This document shows positions 50,814 to 60,623 of a DNA stretch of 64,000 nucleotides, in pieces (position 1 is the stretch's first letter; every line of letters starts with the position of its first letter). Below the pieces are notes generated by a model. The model made no database searches. It worked only from the letters and a program-made list of their open reading frames with translations, and was not told where the DNA came from. A program made the translations under genes and the position numbers. Source of the DNA: Mycobacterium sp. GA-0227b (GTDB taxonomy: Bacteria; Actinomycetota; Actinomycetes; Mycobacteriales; Mycobacteriaceae); contig NZ_LQIK01000030.1 of NCBI RefSeq assembly GCF_001499855.1, positions 186,001 through 250,000 on the forward strand, written 5' to 3'.

Positions 50814-51474
50814 CGTCGCGCGTCGCGGCGAAGTGGACGATGCCCCCTGACTGCTGAAGCTTCTCAATCCGAAGCCCCGCATGGGTGAGCCAGTCGCGCA
50901 CGTCGTCGGCGGTGCCGCCGGGCCCGAAGATGCCGCCACGTCGAAACGCCGCGATGGCGAGGTCTTGCCGTGGCCCCGCGCCGCGGATGACCGTATCTCC
51001 AACGAGGCGCCCGCCCTGCTTCAGACAACGCGTGATCTCCTGCACCGCCGAAGGCGGGTCGGGCAGGCAGTGCAGACCGTTGAAGCACAGGCACACGTCG
51101 AACTCCTTGTCGTCGAACGGCATCCGTTCGATATCGGCCTCGATGAACTCGATGGCATCGTGACCCATCGCGGCGGCTCGATGGCGCGCCCGGTCCAACA
51201 TGGCCGGTGATATATCGGCTGCGACGTAGCGTAGCCGTTGGTTCGCACACAACTCCCGCAGCGCGAGCCCGCCTCCGCACGGAATGTCCAGCACCGCCGA
51301 GCCGTCCGGCAGGTCGGCCACTGCACGGAGGCTGTCGCGCAGCAGGCGGGTGTCGGTGCCCCACAGCACCCGGCCGGCGGGTCTGGCCAGCCACTCTCGC
51401 TGCACCGCGAAGTCGTACGCCCCGCCGCCCAGCTTGCCGAAACGCCCCGCCCAGTTTTCGCGAAGATCGGCCAT
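50806..51474 (-). CDS. Class I SAM-dependent methyltransferase
   Basis: 222 residues. The SAM site is VLDIPCGGGLALREL, followed by VAADISPAML, IEADIERMPF and the post-motif region FDVCLCFNGLHCL. This is the UbiE/methyltransf_11 type, acting on a small molecule or lipid; the substrate is unknown. ATG at 51474. Convergent with efeB, and 10 bases separate it from the prolyl oligopeptidase stop upstream on its strand, so there is not room for its own long promoter and it may be co-transcribed with it. Confidence 0.85.
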   Translation of the reverse strand: MADLRENWAGRFGKLGGGAYDFAVQREWLARPAGRVLWGTDTRLLRDSLRAVADLPDGSAVLDIPCGGGLALRELCANQRLRYVAADISPAMLDRARHRAAAMGHDAIEFIEADIERMPFDDKEFDVCLCFNGLHCLPDPPSAVQEITRCLKQGGRLVGDTVIRGAGPRQDLAIAAFRRGGIFGPGGTADDVRDWLTHAGLRIEKLQQSGGIVHFAATRDVS

Positions 51475-51483
51475 GGCTTCAGG

Positions 51484-53487
51484 CTAGCCCAATGTTCGGT
51501 GCAGGAACTCGTAGATCAACGCCGAGCGGAACGCGGTCTGGGCGTTGTCCGCCGCGCCCGCATGCCCACCCTCGATGTTCTCGTAATAGTGGACTGGATG
51601 ACCGGCATCCTCCAGCGCGGCGGTCATCTTGCGGGCGTGACCGGGGTGCACTCGGTCATCGCGCGTCGAGGTCGTGATCAACACCGGCGGGTACCGTCGA
51701 TCCGCCGAAATATTCTGGTAGGGCGAGTACTTGGAGATGAACTCCCAGTCGTCGGGATCGTCCGGGTCTCCGTACTCGGCCATCCAGGATGCGCCGGCAA
51801 GCAGCAGATGGAACCGGCGCATGTCCAGCAGCGGGACGCTGCACACCAGCGCGCCGAACAGTTCCGGGTACCGCGTCAGCATCACGCCCATCAGCAGTCC
51901 GCCGTTGCTGCCGCCCTGCGCGCCGAGTTGCTCGACGGTGGTGATGCCACGCGCGACGAGATCCTGTGCGACAGCGGCGAAGTCCTCATAGACGAGGTGC
52001 CGGTTCTCCCGCATGGCCTGGGTGTGCCACGTCGGGCCGTATTCGCCGCCGCCGCGAATGTTCGCCAACACGAACGTGCCGCCGCGGCTCAGCCACAGCC
52101 TGCCGAGAACGCCGCCGTAACTCGGCGTATTGGCCACCTCGAAGCCACCGTACCCGCTCAGCAGGGTCGGTCCGGGTGCCTGCTTGTGCCGGTGCGCCAC
52201 AACGAAATACGGAATCATGGTGCCGTCCGCGGAGGCGACGAAATGCTGGCTGGTCTCGAGGTCCGCGGCGTCGAAGAACGATGGTGCGCGCTTGACCTCG
52301 GTGACCGCATCGCCGGCACGGCCCCACAGCAGCCGCGACGGTGTGTCGAAACCGCTGGCGTCGAGAAACATTTCGTCGCCGTACTCGTCGACGTCCACCA
52401 GGACGGTGTTGGTGTTCGGTGGAATACCGGGGATCTCGGCTCGCTCCCAGGTCCCAGGTGTCACGACCGTCACCTGGCTGATCACGTCGACGAGCGTGAC
52501 GAGTACCAGGCGGTCACGGGTCCACGCGTAGTTGTCCAGGCTGGAGTGCTCGTCGGGCTCGAACACCACATGCAGTTCGCCTGTGCCGTCGAGGTATTCG
52601 GTGTAGTTCGCGGCGAGCAGGGAACCGGCACGATACGTCGTCGACCCGACTGTCCAATCGGTGCGAGGCCGAATCAGCAACCACTCGCGGTGCCAGGAGA
52701 TGCCGGCATCTGAGGGGGCGTCGATCTCGATCAGCGTGTCGCCGCGCAACTCGTAGCGGTGCCGGTTGAAGAAGTCGAACGACCGCGTGATCAGCAACCG
52801 CTCGAAGCCCGGCGTCGCGTCGTAACCGCATCCGACGCTGACGTCGGTGGCCTCGCCCTCGAAGAGCGTCTGCGCGTCGGACAGCGGCTGGCCCCGTCGC
52901 CAGCGCTTGACGATCCGCGGGTAACCGGAGTCGGTCAACGAGCCGGGGCCGAAGTCCGTACCGACCAGCACGGTGTCGCGGTCCTGCCACGTCACGCTCG
53001 ATTTGGCCTCCGGCAGTTCGAATCCGTCGGAGACGAACTGCCATGTGGTCATGTCGAATTCGCGAACCACGGTGGCGTCGGCGCCGCCACGGGACAGTTC
53101 GACCAGCGCCAGCGAGAAGTCCGGCTCGAGTACCTCAGCGCCGGCCCACACCCAATTCTCGCCGTCGGCGGCCGCGATCTGATCGACGTCGATCAGGACG
53201 TCCCACTGCGGCTGCTCGGTGCGGTAGCTCTCCAGCGTCGTGCGTCGCCACAGGCCACGCGGGTTGTTCGCGTCGCGCCAGAAGTTGTAGAGGTGGTCGC
53301 CGCGCCTGCGCACGTACGGGATGCGCGCGTCGGTGTCGAGCACCTCCAAAGCCTCGGCGCGCATCTGCTCGAACCGGTCACCGCCGAAGCGGGCGAGCGT
53401 GGGCTCGTTGTGCTTGCGGACCCAGTCGAGCGCTGCATCGCCGGTGATCTCTTCGAGCCAGAGGTAGGGGTCGTCCACGACACCCAT
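51484..53487 (-). CDS. Prolyl oligopeptidase family serine peptidase (Rv0457c-like)
   Basis: 667 residues. An N-terminal beta-propeller (about 60-400) is followed by an alpha/beta hydrolase with nucleophile S527 in GGSNGGLL, the acid in TSTRDDRVHP and the histidine in EGGHAGA. It cleaves short proline-containing peptides. ATG at 53487 (MGVVDDPYLW) is preferred over an ATG at 53541, which would overlap the divergent aldehyde dehydrogenase promoter. M. tuberculosis Rv0457c has 673 residues and the same neighbours. No signal peptide, so it is cytoplasmic. Confidence 0.92.
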   Translation of the reverse strand: MGVVDDPYLWLEEITGDAALDWVRKHNEPTLARFGGDRFEQMRAEALEVLDTDARIPYVRRRGDHLYNFWRDANNPRGLWRRTTLESYRTEQPQWDVLIDVDQIAAADGENWVWAGAEVLEPDFSLALVELSRGGADATVVREFDMTTWQFVSDGFELPEAKSSVTWQDRDTVLVGTDFGPGSLTDSGYPRIVKRWRRGQPLSDAQTLFEGEATDVSVGCGYDATPGFERLLITRSFDFFNRHRYELRGDTLIEIDAPSDAGISWHREWLLIRPRTDWTVGSTTYRAGSLLAANYTEYLDGTGELHVVFEPDEHSSLDNYAWTRDRLVLVTLVDVISQVTVVTPGTWERAEIPGIPPNTNTVLVDVDEYGDEMFLDASGFDTPSRLLWGRAGDAVTEVKRAPSFFDAADLETSQHFVASADGTMIPYFVVAHRHKQAPGPTLLSGYGGFEVANTPSYGGVLGRLWLSRGGTFVLANIRGGGEYGPTWHTQAMRENRHLVYEDFAAVAQDLVARGITTVEQLGAQGGSNGGLLMGVMLTRYPELFGALVCSVPLLDMRRFHLLLAGASWMAEYGDPDDPDDWEFISKYSPYQNISADRRYPPVLITTSTRDDRVHPGHARKMTAALEDAGHPVHYYENIEGGHAGAADNAQTAFRSALIYEFLHRTLG

Positions 53488-53543
53488 TGTGGCGGCCGGG
53501 CGTAGTGTGAGCTCCGTTACACCGTTTCGAGAGGGAGTCACTG

Positions 53544-55066
<1,523 letters not shown>

Positions 55067-55067
<1 letters not shown>

Positions 55068-55615
55068 TGAGCGATTTCGGTGTCGAAACAGTCGGTGAGC
55101 GACTGTTCGGACACCCGAATCGCGCCGGGGCACCGCCGCGGGCGTTGATCACCGCGGCCGCCGCCGACCTGCTACGCCGCCTTCAGGACCGGCACGGCGC
55201 GCTGATGTTCCACCAGTCCGGCGGGTGTTGTGACGGCTCGTCGCCGATGTGCTACCCCGACGGCGAGTTCGTCGTCGGCGACCGCGACGTGCTGCTGGCG
55301 GTCCTCGACGTCGGGGAAGGCGTGCCGGTGTGGATCTCCGGGCCGCAGTTCGACGCATGGAAGCACACCCAACTGGTGATCGACGTCGTACCCGGGAGAG
55401 GTGGCGGCTTCAGCGTCGAAGCGCCGGAGGGCGTGCGGTTCCTGTCCCGCGGCCGGGCGTTCACCGACGCCGAGAACCGGTTGCTCGCCGAGCAACAGAC
55501 GATCACGGGTGCGGCTTTCGCCCGGGGTGAGCGGCCGCCGCCGTCGGACACCCACATCGTCATTGACGTTGACGCAATTGATGCGTGTCCGATACCTAAC
55601 GCGCCGAGCGGCTAA
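55067..55615 (+). CDS. DUF779 protein (Rv0459-like)
   Basis: 182 residues. MFHQSGGCCDGSSPMCYP is the conserved cysteine-rich core of DUF779, a family almost always next to an AldB-type aldehyde dehydrogenase; the three cysteines could bind metal. Start and stop overlap (TGATG), so it is translated with the dehydrogenase. Role unknown; a helper of the dehydrogenase is likely. M. tuberculosis Rv0459 has 163 residues. Confidence 0.88.
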
Positions 55616-55645
55616 CGGGCCAGCGAGGACTATCCGCGTAACCTC

Positions 55646-55930
55646 GTGATCGTGATCCCGCTGCCTCGGGCGTGGTTGCTGACCAGTGCCCTCCTCGTCG
55701 GCACGGCGGTGGGGCTGATCCTCGGGATCGCCTCGACGCTGGTGGTCGACGCGGCCATCCGGCCCGACGTCGTCGTTGCGCTCGTCGTCGGTGTGCCGGG
55801 TGCGCTCGGCATGCTGGCGCTTCTGTTGTCCGGTCGGCGCTGGGTGACGACGGTCGGCGCGTTCGTCCTCGCGATCGCGCCCGGCTGGTTCGGTGTGCTG
55901 GTGGCGATCCAGGCGGTGCATGGTGCCTGA
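55646..55930 (+). CDS. Small membrane protein (Rv0460-like)
   Basis: 94 residues with three hydrophobic segments (about 8-30, 40-62, 66-90). GTG at 55646 is used; a GTG two codons later is possible. It overlaps the next membrane gene. Position matches Rv0460 (79 residues). No function known. Confidence 0.72.
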   Translation: MIVIPLPRAWLLTSALLVGTAVGLILGIASTLVVDAAIRPDVVVALVVGVPGALGMLALLLSGRRWVTTVGAFVLAIAPGWFGVLVAIQAVHGA

Positions 55931-56402
55931 ACGAACCGACACACTGCCCGGCGATCCGACGCAGCCGTATACGCCGACGTTCCAGACAGACGAGTTCGAG
56001 GCGCTGAGCGCCGTCGTCGAACAGGTCCCCTCGGAGCCGTTACCCGTTCCGGCGCATCCCGTGGTGGTCCCGGGCAACTACCAGTACCTCAAGCGGTGGC
56101 AGTTCGTGCTCGTCGTCGCGGGCGTCTGGGCGCTCTCCGCAGCGGCCGGCTGGGGCCTCTACCACTGGTGGTACCACTCGATCGACAAGACGGCGCCGGT
56201 ATTCGTCGTGCTGGTATTCGTCGTCACGTCGACGGTGGGTGGCCTGCTTCTCGCCATGGCGCCGAACAGACCGGTGGTGACGGCGCTGGCGATCGCGGTC
56301 ATGTCGGCGCCGTTGGCGGCGGTGGCCGGCGCGGCGGTATTGCACGGTCTCTACTACTGCGAATGGGCCAGCCGCTGTTTCGTGGGGCTCATCCCGTACT
56401 GA
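55920..56402 (+). CDS. Membrane protein (Rv0461-like)
   Basis: 160 residues. A polar N-terminus (1-55, with PERTDTLPGDPTQPYTP) is followed by about three transmembrane helices. Two cysteines lie near the end (YYCEWASRC). The ATG at 55920 (or GTG 55923) overlaps the end of the preceding gene. It matches Rv0461 (174 residues). In M. tuberculosis lpdC follows directly, here the TetR-MmpS-MmpL module intervenes. Confidence 0.75.
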   Translation: MVPERTDTLPGDPTQPYTPTFQTDEFEALSAVVEQVPSEPLPVPAHPVVVPGNYQYLKRWQFVLVVAGVWALSAAAGWGLYHWWYHSIDKTAPVFVVLVFVVTSTVGGLLLAMAPNRPVVTALAIAVMSAPLAAVAGAAVLHGLYYCEWASRCFVGLIPY

Positions 56403-56420
56403 GGCTCGCCGCGTAGTGAC

Positions 56421-57098
56421 CTAGCGGCTGGCGGGCTCCCATGTCCGCATCGCCGCGTCGAGGCCTTCGTCGTCCAGCGCCCTCACCGGCAACGGCTCGT
56501 TCTCAGCGTGAGAACGCATGCCGTCCAACAGGATACCGACGTAGCGTCGCCACAGATTCGTGTCCACGTGACCGGCGAACTCACTGACCATCCCGGCCAG
56601 CAGGCTGATGATCGGCATGTCCGTGGGGGAGATGTCCGAACGGAGGCGGCCGTCGATCTGCGCTCGCTCAACGAGTTTCGTGGCCACCGGGTGAAGGCGT
56701 GCCTGTGCTGCTTTCACTCGGTCGCCGCCGTAGGTCTTGCTGAAGGCGATTTCGCGCAGGCCTCGATCGGTGGCGGTCATCTCGCACATGTGCTCGACAA
56801 ACCACACGAAGCCCTCCCACGCGTCCTGATGTCGCAGCCCGGCTTCGGCCAATGCAGTGAGCTGGTCCAGGCCGTCGACGAACACCGCCTCGACGAGGTC
56901 GTCTTTGGTGGCGAACCGCCGGTACACCGTTCCCACACCCACGCCGGCGTGGTGCGCGACGTCATTGAGATTGGGCTCCAATCCTTTGGCCGCGAACAAC
57001 TCCCGGGCGGCTTGCAGGACGCGATTGCGGTTGCGTTCGGCGTCCTTACGCAACGGCCGGGGGGCCGGCCGCGGCGACTCGCTCTCACCCGCATTCAT
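56421..57098 (-). CDS. TetR-family repressor next to mmpS-mmpL
   Basis: 225 residues. The HTH is at about 45-68 (LNDVAHHAGVGVGTVYRRFA), and the C-terminal ligand domain is helical. ATG at 57098 (MNAGESES) is preferred over a start at 57122. It is divergent from mmpS-mmpL, and a 23-base dyad overlapping the mmpS promoter is the expected operator. M. tuberculosis has a TetR gene (Rv0452) beside mmpS4-mmpL4, and M. abscessus has similar TetR-controlled MmpS5/MmpL5 efflux pairs, so control of export by a ligand is likely. Confidence 0.87.
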   Translation of the reverse strand: MNAGESESPRPAPRPLRKDAERNRNRVLQAARELFAAKGLEPNLNDVAHHAGVGVGTVYRRFATKDDLVEAVFVDGLDQLTALAEAGLRHQDAWEGFVWFVEHMCEMTATDRGLREIAFSKTYGGDRVKAAQARLHPVATKLVERAQIDGRLRSDISPTDMPIISLLAGMVSEFAGHVDTNLWRRYVGILLDGMRSHAENEPLPVRALDDEGLDAAMRTWEPASR

Positions 57099-57126
57099 CC
57101 GGCCGAGTGTAATGCGCAGCACATAA

Positions 57127-57149
57127 AAGCGGATTGACCTTGTCCGCTT
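57127..57149. promoter_or_regulatory. Dyad operator for the TetR regulator
   Basis: AAGCGGA (57127-57133) and TCCGCTT (57143-57149) are perfect inverted arms around a 9-base centre. The site is 28 bases from the tetR start and covers the -35 region of the mmpS promoter, so binding would block both directions. Confidence 0.65.
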
Positions 57150-57162
57150 CGTTCGTTAGCTT
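57134..57162 (+). promoter_or_regulatory. SigA-type promoter for mmpS-mmpL
   Basis: TTGACC (57134-57139), 17-base spacer, TAGCTT (57157-57162). The -35 lies inside the operator dyad. The start codon of mmpS is about 120 bases downstream. Confidence 0.5.
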
Positions 57163-57282
57163 GTCTGACTAGCACCCCTTGAGATCGGGGTCGTCACAAT
57201 GCCGAAAGGCCAGCACTTTGACTGCCGTCGATCGATTCCGCGCACTACCCGTGCCGGCTGGTATGAAGCCGGGGGCACGTCG

Positions 57283-57705
57283 GTGTTGAAGATGATCATG
57301 CGCTTTTGGCTCCCCGTCATGATCGTGGTCGCCGTTTCTGCGGGTTATCTCGCGGTGTCGCATCTGCGGACGGTCTTCGGTGCCGAGCCCGTCCTGGTGA
57401 CGCCGATCGGAGCGGACACCGCGGAGAAGTTCATTCCCAAGGTGGTGACCTATGAGGTCTTCGGTTCGGGAACCGCCGTGGTCAACTACCTGGATCTTGA
57501 CGGCAAGCCGGTGCGCGCCGGAACCGTGAGTCTGCCGTGGACGCTGACGTTGGAAACCACGGCGCCGTCGGTGGCGCCGAACGTCATCGCCCAAACCGAC
57601 GGACGGTCCATCGGCTGCCGGATCACCGTCGACGACGAGGTCAAGGATGAAAACACGGCTTCGGGTGTGAACGCCCAGACCTTCTGTTTGGTGAAGTCCG
57701 CGTGA
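57283..57705 (+). CDS. MmpS-family membrane protein
   Basis: 140 residues, the length of M. tuberculosis MmpS4. One N-terminal transmembrane helix (about 8-27) and an extracytoplasmic beta domain with VTYEVFGSGT, VSLPWTL, IGCRITVDDEV and the terminal CLVKSA, two cysteines probably paired. MmpS proteins assist their MmpL in exporting siderophores, lipids or drugs. GTG at 57283 follows a G-run at 7 bases; ATG at 57292 is the alternative. The stop overlaps the mmpL start (GTGA). Confidence 0.85.
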   Translation: MLKMIMRFWLPVMIVVAVSAGYLAVSHLRTVFGAEPVLVTPIGADTAEKFIPKVVTYEVFGSGTAVVNYLDLDGKPVRAGTVSLPWTLTLETTAPSVAPNVIAQTDGRSIGCRITVDDEVKDENTASGVNAQTFCLVKSA

Positions 57706-60614
57706 GCGCCCCAGTCGACGACGCGCCGACGGACGCCAACCCCATCGCCCGGCCGAAGCGGCCATGGCTTCCGCGGTTGATCCGGCTCTTCGCGCTGCCG
57801 ATCATCGTGGGCTGGGTCGTCATCATCGGCTTCCTCAACACCGCCGTGCCCCAGCTGGAAGTGGTGGGCAAGCAACGCGCGGTCTCGATGAGTCCCCAGG
57901 ACGCGCCGTCGATGATCGCGATGAAGCGCGTCGGCACCACGTTCGAGGAGTACGACACCAGCAGCTCGGTGATGGTCGTGCTCGAGGGCGAGGACAAGCT
58001 GGGCGCCGAAGCGCTCGAGTTCTACGAACAGATGGTCCGCGATCTGCGCGCCGACACCGACCACGTGCAGTACGTGCAGGACCTCTGGTCCGACTCATTC
58101 ACCGCGGCGGGCGCGCAGAGCGTCGACGGGAAGGCCGCCTACACCCAGGTGTACATCGCCGGCGACCAGGGCGAGACCTTGGCCAACGAGTCGGTGCGCG
58201 CCGTTCGCGACATCGTCGTGAAACACCCGACGCCCCCGGGCGTCGAGGTGTACGTGACCGGTGCGGCGGCGACGACGACGGATCAGAACGCCGTCGGCGA
58301 CAAGAGCATGCGGACGATCGAATTGCTCACTTTCGGCGTCATCGTCGTCATGCTGTTGGTGATCTACCGATCCATCGCCACGACGCTGGTGCTGCTCAGC
58401 ATGCTCGCAATGGGATTGCTCGGCGCGCGCGGGTTGATCTCCTTCTTGGGCTTCCACAATGTCTTCGGCCTGACGACCTTCGCCACCAACCTGGTGGTCA
58501 CCTTGACCATCGCCACGGCCGTCGACTACGGGATCTTTCTGGTCGGCCGATACCAGGAAGCGCGCCGGTCCGGAGAGGACCGAGAATCGGCGTACTACAC
58601 GATGTTTCACGGGACCGCCCACGTGGTGGCGGCGTCCGGGCTGACCATCGCGGGAGCTACCTTCTGCTTGAACTTCACCCGGTTGCCGTACTTCGAGAGC
58701 ATGGGCTCCCCGATGGCCGTGGCGATGGTGTTCGGCATCGTGGTGGCCTTGACGTTCGGTCCCGCGCTGATCTCGGTGGTCAGTCGATTCGGCAATGTGC
58801 TGGAGCCCAGGGCCAAGTCGTCGACCCGGGCGTGGCGTCGGATCGGCACCTCGACCGTCCGCTGGCCCGGTGCGTTCGTGGTGATCGCCCTCGCGGCATG
58901 CATGGTCGGCCTGCTGGCGCTGCCCGGCTATCACACGACCTACAACGACCGGCTGTTTCTGCCCGACGACATCTCGGCGAACGTCGGTTACGCGGCCGCG
59001 ACCCGGCATTTCTCCGAGGCCAGGATGAACCCGGATGTGCTGATGGTCGAGACCGACCGCGATCTGCGAAATCCGGCGGGGTTCCTGGTGATCGACAAGA
59101 TCGCGAAGGCCTTGTCGAGGGTCGAGGGAATCGCCCAGGTGCAGGCGATCACCCGGCCCGACGGCAAGCCGATCGAACATACGACGATCCCGTACATGAT
59201 CGGCCAGCAAGGCGTCGGCCAGCTCATGTCCAACGACTACCAACAGGGCGTCATCGACAACATCTTGGCCCAGGCCGACGAGATGGCCCACACCATCGCC
59301 TCGATGGAGAAGATGAACTCGATCACCCGGGAGCTGTCCGTGGTGTCGCGGAGTATGGCCGACAAGATGGGCGCCACGTCCCTGACTCTGCAGGAAGTGC
59401 GCGACAACCTGGCCGACTTCGATGACTTCTTCCGGCCCGTGCGCAACTACTTCTATTGGGAGCCGCACTGTTTCAACATCCCGGTCTGCTGGTCGCTGCG
59501 TTCGATCTTCGACACCCTCGACGGCATGTCGACCATGTCCGACGACTTCCAGGACATGGTTCCTGACATCAACCGGATGGCCGACCTGACGCTGGAGATG
59601 ACCGCGGTGATGCCGGGGATGATCCAGTCGATGAAGAACCAGCGCCAGATGATGCTGAACCAGTATCAGGTTCAGAAGGCGCAGCAGGACCAGACCATGG
59701 AACAGCAGGAAGACAGCGCGGCGATGGGCGAGGCGTTCGACGAAGCCCTCAACGATGACTCCTTCTACGTTCCGCCGGAAGCGTTCACCAACGCCGACTT
59801 CATCCGCGGCATGGATTTGATGATGTCGCCCGACGGGCATGCCGTCCGGTTCACCATCATTCACCAGGGCGATCCGCTGACCGAGGAGGGCATCTCCCGC
59901 ATCGAACCGCTGAAAAAGGCTGCGGCGGCGGCGATCAAGGGAACACCACTGGAGGGTTCGTTGGTCTACGTCGGCGGCGCCGCGGCGATGTTCGACGATA
60001 TGCAGCAGGGCGCCGACTACGACTTGCTCATCGCGGTCACCGCGGCGCTGCTGTTGATACTGGTCATCATGATGGTCATCACCCGAGCCTTGGTCGCCGC
60101 CCTGGTCATCGTCGGAACCGTGGCGTTGAGCCTGGGCACCGCATTCGGGATGTCGGTGGTGCTGTGGCAGCACATCATCGGAATTCCCTTGCACTGGATG
60201 GTGCTGCCGATGGGCATCATCGTGCTGGTGGCGGTCGGCGCGGACTACAACCTGCTGCTGGTGTCGAGAATGAAAGAAGAAGTCCGCGCCGGGCTGCGCA
60301 CCGGCACCATCCGGGCCATGGCCGGTAGCGGTCCCGTGGTCACCGCCGCCGGCCTGGTGTTCGCGTTCACCATGGCGACGATGGCAGTCAGCGACCTGAT
60401 CGTCATCGGGCAGGTAGGCACCACGATCGCGTTGGGCTTGATCTTCGACACCTTCGTGATCAGAGGATTGATGACACCGTCGGTCGCCACCCTGCTCGGG
60501 CGATGGTTCTGGTGGCCCCTGCAGGTACGTCAGCGCCCGCGCCCGGCGCCGTGGCCCAAGCCGATCCAGCGCGATCCGCAGGACGTTGCTGGGCTGATCA
60601 CCGACGCCCATTAG
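57702..60614 (+). CDS. MmpL4/MmpL5-type RND transporter
   Basis: 970 residues (MmpL4: 967, MmpL5: 964 in M. tuberculosis). Twelve helices, relay pairs in ATAVDYGIFLV and VGADYNLLLV. The second periplasmic loop holds a long Gln/Met-rich coiled-coil (about residues 610-690, with KAQQDQTMEQQE), the hallmark of the siderophore/drug exporters MmpL4 and MmpL5 as opposed to MmpL3/11. A cysteine pair lies in PHCFNIPVCW. Substrate could be a siderophore or lipid, or xenobiotics, since a TetR sensor controls it. The next gene, lpdC, starts 9 bases after the stop. Confidence 0.92.
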   Translation: MSAPVDDAPTDANPIARPKRPWLPRLIRLFALPIIVGWVVIIGFLNTAVPQLEVVGKQRAVSMSPQDAPSMIAMKRVGTTFEEYDTSSSVMVVLEGEDKLGAEALEFYEQMVRDLRADTDHVQYVQDLWSDSFTAAGAQSVDGKAAYTQVYIAGDQGETLANESVRAVRDIVVKHPTPPGVEVYVTGAAATTTDQNAVGDKSMRTIELLTFGVIVVMLLVIYRSIATTLVLLSMLAMGLLGARGLISFLGFHNVFGLTTFATNLVVTLTIATAVDYGIFLVGRYQEARRSGEDRESAYYTMFHGTAHVVAASGLTIAGATFCLNFTRLPYFESMGSPMAVAMVFGIVVALTFGPALISVVSRFGNVLEPRAKSSTRAWRRIGTSTVRWPGAFVVIALAACMVGLLALPGYHTTYNDRLFLPDDISANVGYAAATRHFSEARMNPDVLMVETDRDLRNPAGFLVIDKIAKALSRVEGIAQVQAITRPDGKPIEHTTIPYMIGQQGVGQLMSNDYQQGVIDNILAQADEMAHTIASMEKMNSITRELSVVSRSMADKMGATSLTLQEVRDNLADFDDFFRPVRNYFYWEPHCFNIPVCWSLRSIFDTLDGMSTMSDDFQDMVPDINRMADLTLEMTAVMPGMIQSMKNQRQMMLNQYQVQKAQQDQTMEQQEDSAAMGEAFDEALNDDSFYVPPEAFTNADFIRGMDLMMSPDGHAVRFTIIHQGDPLTEEGISRIEPLKKAAAAAIKGTPLEGSLVYVGGAAAMFDDMQQGADYDLLIAVTAALLLILVIMMVITRALVAALVIVGTVALSLGTAFGMSVVLWQHIIGIPLHWMVLPMGIIVLVAVGADYNLLLVSRMKEEVRAGLRTGTIRAMAGSGPVVTAAGLVFAFTMATMAVSDLIVIGQVGTTIALGLIFDTFVIRGLMTPSVATLLGRWFWWPLQVRQRPRPAPWPKPIQRDPQDVAGLITDAH

Positions 60615-60623
60615 TGTGGGGGC

